From Cyanoderma ruficeps (taxonomy: Eukaryota > Chordata > Aves > Passeriformes > Timaliidae), in the NCBI GenBank assembly GCA_008694505.1, contig VZDJ01000219.1, positions 12,100,010-12,164,009 on the forward strand: a stretch of 64,000 nucleotides of DNA, in the 5' to 3' direction. Both the position numbers and the translations under genes were made by a program. Of the stretch, positions 55,816-64,000 are shown one piece after another. The notes under the pieces are model-generated. The model was not told where the DNA came from, searched no databases, and saw nothing but the letters and a program-made list of their open reading frames with translations. Within the stretch, counting starts at the first letter, position 1; every line of letters begins with the position of its first letter.

Positions 55816-56728
55816 GATGTCTCAAGACAGCCCTGGGAGGTGTGGAAGTGCCCCAGGACAGCCAGGGGCAGTTTGCAGAACAATGTCAAGCACCAGCCCA
55901 GGAGTCTCGGGGGAGGCACCCTGGGACAGCCCTGGGGGAACCCGGGGGTAACCCGGGCAGGTCATGGGGTGTCTGTGAGGATGTCCTGGAGCAGCCTTTG
56001 CAGGAGCTGGGGTGGTCCTGGATGAGCTCAGGAGAGGTTTGCTAAGGGGTGGTCACAGTCTGTCCCCTGTAGCCCCTTTTCTCAGGGCTCTCTGACCCAG
56101 GTGTAGGGTGAGATGGGAATCTCAGAGCATGCTGAGTGTCTGGGGAGACTCCAGAGTTTCTCCAGTATCCAGGCCCTGTGGGTTCCCCAGGGAATAGGGC
56201 CACAGATGCGGGGGTCCAACAGGCTGGCCATGCCCCCCCACCACCACCTCCCAGCCCTTTTCTGCTTGAGCAGAGCTGGACAATCCACCCTTGTCCCTAG
56301 CGGGTCTGAAGTAGGTCAGGGAGGCTGGGCCAAGCCCCTGGGGAGGGGAGTGGGTGGCAGGGGGTGCAGAGGGCCCCAGGCACCCGCCCCAGCGGCCACA
56401 CCACGAGATTGGTGCCCACCCCCTGTCCTGGTAGGACCCCAGTGTCCCCAGCTCAGGGGATGCAGGGCATTTCCCTAACCCCTCTTTGATCTCCTGGGGT
56501 GTTTTGGGATCCCTCTGCATCCCTGCAGGCTCCACATCCCTTCAGAGAGCTGGGGTCCTATGGATGCAGGCTGGAGTGGCTGAATCCTGAAGGAAAACAC
56601 CCAGTATGGAGGCCTGGGGACCTGGTTATTTTTGGGGGGAGAAAGCCTGGAACTGAGCTGGGTGGCAGCTGTGGGATGAGCACAAGGAATACGGGAGACA
56701 GGAGAGGGATTTCTCACCCTTTAATTGC
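55816..56728. other. CDHR2 upstream spacer
   Basis: I see no gene or repeat here. It is a GC-moderate spacer between the CR1 fragment and the CDHR2 promoter. Confidence 0.5.
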
Positions 56729-56729
56729 A

Positions 56730-56772
56730 GTTAATGATTGATGAACATGTTTACTGCAGGAGGCAAAGGTCT
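56730..56772 (+). promoter_or_regulatory. CDHR2: CDHR2 proximal promoter motif cluster (HNF1, FOX, HNF4-like)
   Basis: GTTAATGATTGAT (56730-56742) matches the HNF1 palindrome at 10 of its 12 fixed bases. TGTTTAC (56748-56754) is a forkhead site. GGCAAAGGTCT (56762-56772) resembles an HNF4 site. They lie within 45 bases at the 5' edge of the predicted first exon. Function is inferred from CDHR2's enterocyte and proximal-tubule expression in mammals. Confidence 0.55.
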
Positions 56773-56825
56773 GGCAGTGCCAAGATGCGAGTTCAGAGGC
56801 AGCATCCCCAGGGACACAGCCACAG
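56760..56825 (+). other. CDHR2: predicted CDHR2 5' UTR exon
   Basis: A donor (CACAG then GTAAGAG) ends this stretch at 56825. The coding exon downstream has an acceptor at 57278 with 13 bases of 5' UTR before the ATG, so a non-coding upstream exon is required. The 5' boundary is uncertain. Confidence 0.5.
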
Positions 56826-57291
56826 GTAAGAGATGTCAGCCCCTATCCCAGCCCCCAAGGGCACCTTGCTCCATGGGGGGGAGGTGGGGGTGTCTGTCAG
56901 CTGTGGAGCTGCCCACAGGCCGTGGCAGAAGGAGGGAGACACCGTGGTCGTGCCATGGGTTGCTCCTGGACTTGGGGAGGCCCTGTTGGGCACAAGCAAT
57001 GGAGCCTCCAGCCATGCCCAGAACGGGCTCCTGGGGTCCCCCAGGCACACCTACAAGTTTCCTCTACCTGGAGGTCAACCCTGTCCTCCCATGCCATGTC
57101 CTCAGGGAGCCCATGCCCAGGAGTGCAGTGTGGACCCTGGTGTTTGCTCACCAGCCCAGCTCAGCAGAGGGGACTGTCCCCACCAGCTCCTCTCCTGCCC
57201 TGGTGGCTGCTCCCCAGGAGGGATTTGGGGGGCGGGCCTCAGTCTCTCAGGTGCTTGTTCTCTGCTGTGTGCCCACAGGCATCCTGGCAGG

Positions 57292-60200
57292 ATGGCATGG
57301 CACTCTTTGGTGCTGCTCCCCTTCCTCCTGGCAACAGGTAAGGACTCTTCTTGGCATCTGGCATGGGGGGGTGGGAGGTGTTGGAGCTGCTTTCAACCCC
57401 CAATACTCTTTCTCAATTCCCTGGGGGAAGCTGCGACCCCAAAACAGCTGCCTACCCCACTGGAGAGCCAGGGCAGGGCAGGGTTGGACAGTAGGGAAAG
57501 CATGGGGGCTGCAGCTGGAAGAGAAGTACGGTCTGGAGGTGTGGGATGAGCACAAGGACAAGGGGGCTGGGGGTGCCCCTGCCTCCCATGGAGACCCAAA
57601 CCATGGCTGGGAGCTGGGGCTGGAGCTGAGGTGGTGCTGCCAGATGTGGGTCTGTCAGCAGAGCCCGGCACAGTGATGGTGCTCAGCTCCTCTTCCCTGT
57701 AGTTTCAGGCAACACAGTCCCCATCTTCAACGTGACCATCTTCTATGTGCCTGAGGACCTGGAGCTGAGTGAGTAGGGCTGTCTTGAGAAGGGCCTGGGG
57801 TGTCAGAGGAGTGACTGTGGGGTTCTCGGGCAGGGGCTGACACTGTCTGTGCTCCCAGACCAGTTTGCTTTCCAGCTGAAGGCCTATGACCTAGACGATG
57901 ACCCTCTCACCTATCAAATCCGAGGGCCAGATGCCTTCTACTTCTCTGTGGAGTCCAAATCAGGCAGAGTGACGCTGAGGAACTCCCTGGACCGTGAGGT
58001 GTGAGCAGAGGATGGGGTCAGATGTCCCTGCCTGAGTGGGAGTCTGGGGCTATGGGGATGGAGGACAGAGCCTGTGGGTCACTCCCTGGCCCCAAAACCC
58101 AGCTCCTGGAGGGAGAGTTGTCCTCACAGAGGTTGGGGCTCAGCCATCCAAGGATTGAGCTCCACCTTGGCCCTGACCAAGTCCTGCCTTGTGTCCTCTC
58201 AGCTCCAGGCCAGGCTCACCATCACCGCTGGAGTGTCTGATGGTGTAAATAATGAGGTGAGTGCTGGTGCAAGGGCTGGGTGGCTGCAGGGGGAAGGGAG
58301 TCCCCATGGACAGGTCCATGGACAAGGCTCAGTGGGAAGGCAATTGGAAGCGGGTGGGTGATGTTGGCTGGCTGGCCAGGGTGGGCATGGGGTGCCAGAA
58401 CAACACCCAGCTCTGCTGGCCACCATTTCCTACACACCCATCCTGTGCCCTCTCTGACACCTGGTAGGTTTCCCAAAAAATGACCATCATTGTGGAGGAC
58501 CGTAATGACAACGCCCCAGTCTTCCAACACCTGCCGTACAACGCCGTCATCCCCGAGGTACCTTTCTGAGACCTCCCTGTCCCCACAGACAGCAGGGCAG
58601 GGTGACTGGGTGGCTCCTGTGGCATGGGTGTGCCAGCAGTGGGACAACAACAAACTGGGAACTGTCTGACCCCACTCTGTCTGAGAGTGCGGTGACAGTG
58701 TGCCTGGGCATGGGGTCATCAACGGTGCAGCCAACAGCTGGGAGCACTCTGTGCCAGGGCAATTCCCGATGTGTCACCCTGAGATACTGGAATATGACTG
58801 GGACTCTGCCCTTGCAATGAGTTTCTGTTCAGGGTGTGCCTGTCAGCCCAGGACGGCGTGACACTGGATCAAGGTGTGGATAGGGTGTGGGGCTGAGTCC
58901 GACCCCTATCCAGCAACTCCAGGGCTGGGGTGTATCCTCTGCTCCCAAGGGGCCCCAGGGAGGGTAGAGAGCAGGTCCAGCCTCTGCCCAGCCTGAGCAG
59001 GGGCAGCAGCTTGTCCCTGCGTGTCCCATGGCACTGGGCTGTACCTGCAGTCCTGAGGGGCCAGAACATCCCAGTGCAGGGCTGGCAGGGTCCAGGCCCA
59101 GCATCACCCCCCTGCTCTGCCACCACCACCCCCCTGTGTGCCCAGAATGAGAGTCTGCACAGCATCATCTACACCGTGTTTGCCAACGACAGCGACACTG
59201 GGAACGCCTCCAAAGTCAGCTACAGGATCGAGGAGGTGAGCACAGAGCATTGTGGAGTAGGTCATACCATAAACAAACCCCACCCCTGGGTCACCCCTGT
59301 GTTGCTGAGGTTCTGGGGGACAGGGCCAGGGCAGACCCATCTCTCTGGGGGTGCAGGGAGGTTTTGGGTCAGGACCCACTGGGCAATGAGTGCAAGGTGC
59401 TGAACAGTTTCAGGCCAGGGATGAGCCAGGTGGTTGGGAGTCCCCGTGGGCTGACACAGGCTAATGTCCCCTGCTCAGGTGATCCCAGACAACATGGAGA
59501 ATCTCCAGCTCTTCTACATCCTGCCCAATGGGAGTGTGGTGCTCAATGGTTCCCTGGACTATGCCAAGAACACTTTCTACCAGATCAAGATCCTCGCCCA
59601 GGTGGGGACCATCTGGGCTGGGGGTGCAGGGCTGCCAGGTAAGGGAGCTGTGGGACTGACAGGTGCTGTGCTCCTCAGGATGGTGGGGGGTGGCTGCACA
59701 ACAACTGGACTGTCCAGAAGAGCTTTACTTACCTGTCGCTGACCATTAAGGATGTGCCCAACCTGAACCCACGGTTCCTCAATGAGCCCTACTCAGGCTC
59801 TGTGCCTGAGAACTGCGATCTGGTGAGGAGCCTGTCTGTCCCAGTGTCATGTCCCTGGCCCTGGCCCTCCCTGGGGGCTCTTATGCCCTGAAGTGTCTGG
59901 ACTACCAGGCCTGTGGGCAGATGTCATAGGTCCTGCCCTGATGGCCATGTCCCCACAGGGCACCATTGTGCTGACTGTCAAGGCCATAGACCAAGACACA
60001 GGAGTGAATGATGAAATCTTCTACTTCATCACCAGTGAGTGAAGGGGCAGAATGGGTCAGGCAGGGGATGACATGGTGGGATGAGCAGGAGGGGTGTCAG
60101 GCAGCAAGGGGGACCCTGGAAACTGGTTCTGGGCACCCAGGCTCTGTCGGCCTGACCTGCTGGCAGAGAGAGGGCCAGGCCTGCCTTTCCCAGTGGCTGC

Positions 60201-63200
60201 CACTGGTTCCTGCTGTCCCCTTGTCCTAGATGCCAGGGTTCCTTTTGTTATCAATAACACAACGGGCACCATCACTGTGAGTCAGCCCCTGGACCGTGAG
60301 CAGCTGCCAAGTGAGGAAGTGCTGCTGGAAGTCACCGTGAGTAGGAGGCAGCAAGGAGAACCCCATCCTCTTCCTCTTCCTGGGCCCCTCCAACCTTCTC
60401 TCTCCTGCCCAGGCACGTGAGAAGGACCTGGATATCCACGGCAAGGTGGCCCAGACCAGCACCCTGGTGACAGTCTTGGTGACTGATGTCAATGACAACA
60501 AGCCCCAGTTCTACAACTGCTCCCTGTCCAGCTGCAACTTTGCCAGTGCTCAGAACAACTTCGTGGGCAACATCATAGAGCACTCCTCCTCCAGGCTGCC
60601 CGTGTCCAACCTCAATATCGTTGCCCATGACCCAGATAAGGTAGGAGCCTGTCCATGATGCTGGGTTGTGGTGCTGGTGTCTGTCCTGGCTGCACCACTC
60701 ACCCTCGTTCTTATCTCTCCCTGGCAGGGCATCAACAGCAGTTTTGAGCTGAGCCTCCAGGGTCCGAATGCCAACGCCTTCACTGTGTTCCCCACAACAA
60801 TTGTGGGCACAGGGGAAGTCCAGATCCTGGTGCAAAACTCAACCTTAGTGGACTACGAGATAAGCCATGTCATGGTGGTGCAGGTGGGACTTGTAGGGCT
60901 GGCCTGCTCTGCGGAGGCCGTTCCTGCTCCCTGCGTGCATTGGGGCACAGTGGGGACACGGCCCTTCTCTTGCAGAGTTCAGGAGCTAAAGCAGAACAGG
61001 GCTCTGCCCTGGCAGTTTGTTTGGTGCAGGGGATCTGGACTGGAGTGTGACAGGTCTCTTTAATGTTTGGGGGTTCATGTGAGACACCGTCCCTTTTCAA
61101 CCCTGCAGATCATTGCTAATGACACGGGGAACCCTACAGACTGCTGCTCCACGGCCACCGTGACCATTGAGCTCATCGACACCAATGACCACATCCCTGA
61201 GTTCCCCCAGAGCACCTACAACCTGAGCGTGGAGGAGAACAGTCCCGATGGCACCATCATATCCCAAAACATCACGGTCAGGCACTGAGCAGGGAGTGGG
61301 CACACCTAATATCCCCAAGCAGGGCACTGGGCACACCTAGCACTTCTAGTACAGCTTGTGCTGAGGGCATTGATCTCTTCATACACACAGGAAGGACTCA
61401 GGGCCAGTGGGTACTCAACAGTGGGACCCCTTGCCTATCAGAGCCACATTTTTGGGGTGCTCACTACCAACAGCCACTGCCCCAGACTCATCACTGCTCT
61501 GAAGGCTGAAACAGATTGATCAGATGGTTCTTTCTGTCTTTTAGGCCTATGATCCAGACAGCGGTGTCCTGGGCCAGATCACCTACCAGCTGCTCCCAGA
61601 GAACATGTATGTAAGGGCAGAACCAGCCACAGCCAGGGCATCATCCTGGAGAGTGGGCTCCAGGCCTGAAGGCCCTGTGTATGCCACAGCCTTAATACCT
61701 TCATGGTGAACGCCACAACCGGGGCACTGCTGGTGTACAACGGGAGCTTGCTGGACCGGGAGACTCGCTCTGTCTACTACGCCAACCTCCAGGCCAAGGA
61801 CGGGGGCAACCTGGTGGGCACTACGGTGCTGGAGATCACCGTGCTGGATGTCAATGATATGAAACCTGTCATCACTGGCTCCTACTTCATCTCAGTGGAA
61901 GAGGGGCAGAATGTTAGTACACAGATCAAGGTATGTACCAACAGAAGTGGGGGAGTTGACAGGACTGTCCGAGGGGAGGGACTCTCCCCAAGGTGCCCGA
62001 CAGCCTTGTTCCAAATGCTGACCTTTTCAGGCCATCGACAATGACCAGCCTGGCAGCCCCAACAGCAAATTGAGCTACAAGATCTTGCCAGGACTGTTCA
62101 GCAACAACTTTACCATCAATGAAGACACAGGTGAGATGTACAGCAAGGAGCCACTGGACCGTGAGGCCTTGGAGGATGAGCGTGGACAGATGGTGGTGAC
62201 AGTGATGGTGTATGACCACGGCGAGCCACCGCTGAACGCCACAGTGGACGTCACCATCACCGTGGGGGTGAGCCCTGGGCACAAGCAGGGACATGCTGGG
62301 GCAGGCTGGGGCTTGGAATGGGGACAGATGGGCAGGGTTGGGATGTGGAATCCCTGCCTGTGGCAGAGGTGTCTCCAGGCTTTCTGTGGGGAGAGAGCGA
62401 ATAGTTGTTGCAGGGAGGCAGGAGAGGACTTGTGTAGCTCCTGCCTGTGGGCAGGCAGGTGCCCACACTCCTGTCCCCAGCTGGCTGTGGGGAATCCTGT
62501 TTCCTCGAAGGGCTACAGCCATGGGCTTTGTCTCCTGCAGGACCTGAATGACAACATTCCCATGTTCCTTAACCAGTCCTATGAGTTCTCAGTCTTTGAA
62601 GACTCTCCAGGTACAAGTTGCATAGCCAGGCTTGTGGGACCAGCAGTGACCCTGAGTCAGTGCCCACTGCCCACTCAGTGTCTGTCTCCACCTGCAGGTT
62701 CCTTAGTGGGTGAAGTGAACGCCACAGATGCCGACCGGACAGAGATCAATTCCCGCATTTCATTCCGACTTGAAAGTGGCAGCGGCTCCAGCAACTTCTT
62801 AATCCGCTCATCCCGCTTGGGGCCAGGGAATTACAGTGGGCAGCTGTCCGTAGACCCTGACATATTCCTGGACTACGACACGCTGCAGCAGAAGTTCTTC
62901 ACCCTGACAGTGCTGGCAGAGAACACGGCTGCAGACAACACAGGGGACAAGGCCAACGTCTCAGTGATAGTCCACGTCCTAGATGTCAATGACGAGCCCC
63001 CCACCATCCTGCCAGGCTCACTGCAGGACGTGTCGGTGGCTGAGAACGGGACACAGCAGGGTGTGATCCACACACTGAATGCCTTTGACCCTGACACCAA
63101 CCAGTCGCTGGTCTTCGAGGAGCTGGCAGTGGCCTGCTTCAAGGGGGACAGCAGTGCTGAGGACGTGTGCTGGGACTGGTTCGTGCTGGCACCCAATGGC

Positions 63201-63957
63201 TCGGTGTTGGTGAACAGCTTGGAAATCGACTACGAGGTGTGTGACAGGGTCCTGCTCACACTGCGGGTGGAGGACCTGTACACTGAGAAGGGCAACCGCT
63301 ACAGCCAGAACGGTACGGCCCCCACTGCCCACTCCTTCCACCACCACTGGGCACGGCAGGTGGGACCTGGTCCCAGCTGGGACCTGCCTCTCCCACCTCC
63401 CACAAGAAGCTGTGGGCAGCAGGGCGGGACCTGGGTGGTTTGGCTTGTAGGGAAGGTGTCCCTAGCTCTTTCAACCTGAGCCTTTTAGGAGGACAGAGCT
63501 CCCACAGGAAGGAGAGGATGGTGTTGCAGGGTTTCTCTGTTGGTGATCAGAGCTCTGCTTTTTGCAGAGACCCTGAGGATCATCATTACTGATGTGAATG
63601 ACAACGCGCCAGTCTTCGAGGCCATCTCAAAGACTTTTGGTGAGCAGCTGGGGTTGGCACATCATGTGGGCTCCTTGCTGTACCCACCCTGCTCTGCCAC
63701 ATTCACCAGCAGTGAGAATCTTCCCCAAGCCCAGGGCATGGCTGAGAAGGGTGGGGAGCAGGCTGGGGTTACTCAGTGCTTTCCGTGAAGGCTGTGGGGA
63801 CAAGGGCAACAGTGGGTGCTTGGAACCCTGGGGCTGTGTGGGTGTGGGGTCTGCAGCAAGTCTGGCAGCTCACCAGCATGACTGCACCATCCATGTGTTC
63901 CTGGCAGTGGTTGTCCCTGAAATCTCTCCTGTGGACCTGGAAGTGGCTACTGTGAAG
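57292..63957 (+). CDS. CDHR2: CDHR2 (protocadherin LKC), 3'-partial at window end
   Basis: Twenty coding exons are in phase: 57292-57337, 57703-57768, 57859-57998, 58203-58256, 58468-58557, 59146-59235, 59479-59601, 59679-59822, 59959-60034, 60230-60336, 60413-60640, 60728-60883, 61109-61276, 61545-61606, 61690-61930, 62031-62267, 62541-62610, 62698-63312, 63568-63639 and 63908-63957. They give 945 codons and the gene continues past the edge. A signal peptide (MAWHSLVLLPFLLAT) is followed by cadherin repeats. Their linkers are DRNDNAP (residue 113), a degenerate DVPNLNP (228), DVNDNKP (337), DTNDHIP (464), DVNDMKP (570), DLNDNIP (677), DVNDEPP (795) and DVNDNAP (913). LDRE motifs and many N-glycosylation sites are present. 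CDHR2 pairs with CDHR5 to link tips of brush-border microvilli and binds the USH1C-ANKS4B-MYO7B complex through its tail, which is not in the window. Confidence 0.95.
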
Positions 63958-64000
63958 GTGAGGAGCTGCCTGCCTGTATCTGTCAGTCCGTGAAGCACTG

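Noticed and set aside
58000..58001. Alternative donor GTGAGC two bases after the CDHR2 exon 3 end
   Set aside because: Use of it shifts the frame and leads to a stop in the next exon, so the GTGTGA donor at 57999 is preferred despite being weaker.
61607..61616. Stronger-looking donor GTAAGG at 61611 in CDHR2 exon 14
   Set aside because: Joining it to the next exon gives an immediate stop. The GTATGT donor at 61607 keeps the cadherin frame.
62070..63479. 469-codon frame as a separate gene
   Set aside because: It is CDHR2 exons 16-18 joined by two stop-free introns. The exon parts carry the cadherin motifs and the intervening parts do not.

Overview
The window is vertebrate nuclear DNA and almost certainly avian. 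The genes are intron-rich with GT-AG splicing and CpG-island promoters. The recognisable interspersed repeats are all CR1-type LINE fragments, introns are short, and the gene order matches the human 5q35.2 block: SIMC1, KIAA1191, NOP16, HIGD2A, CLTB, FAF2, RNF44, CDHR2. The species cannot be told from the sequence. I rebuilt spliced coding regions by hand from splice sites, reading phase and remembered family sequences. Six complete genes give uninterrupted proteins close to the remembered human lengths (306, 179, 93, 227, 445 and 442 aa).

Layout: (1) 1-2975, the last exons of SIMC1 (+). (2) 3679-10830, KIAA1191/p33MONOX (-), tail to tail with SIMC1, with a TATA plus ZNF143-type promoter. (3) 11377-13638, NOP16 (-), only about 0.55 kb from the KIAA1191 promoter; ARL10, which separates these genes in human, is missing. 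(4) 13821-14801, HIGD2A (+), sharing a 182-bp head-to-head promoter with NOP16. (5) 15939-22315, CLTB (-), including the 18-residue neuronal exon. (6) 23210-36544, FAF2 (+), head to head with CLTB across an 894-bp CpG island. (7) 37348-46028, RNF44 (-), with a long 3' UTR containing a CpG-dense block. (8) 46.6-56.7 kb, non-coding DNA with an orphan CpG island and a CR1. (9) 56.7 kb to the end, CDHR2 (+), the first 945 codons of an intestinal and renal protocadherin that runs past the window edge.

The genes do not form one pathway. They are mostly housekeeping genes: ribosome biogenesis (NOP16), respiratory-complex assembly (HIGD2A), clathrin coats (CLTB), ER-associated degradation (FAF2), a RING E3 ligase (RNF44) and SMC5/6 targeting (SIMC1). 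CDHR2 is tissue restricted, and a cluster of HNF1-, forkhead- and HNF4-like motifs sits at its predicted first exon.

I found no new multi-gene system. The most interesting points are a GC-AG intron in FAF2, loss or relocation of ARL10, the CDHR2 promoter cluster, stop-free frame-preserving introns in CDHR2, and two CpG-rich blocks not explained by known promoters. Splice boundaries were read by eye; UTR ends and transcription starts are inferred.
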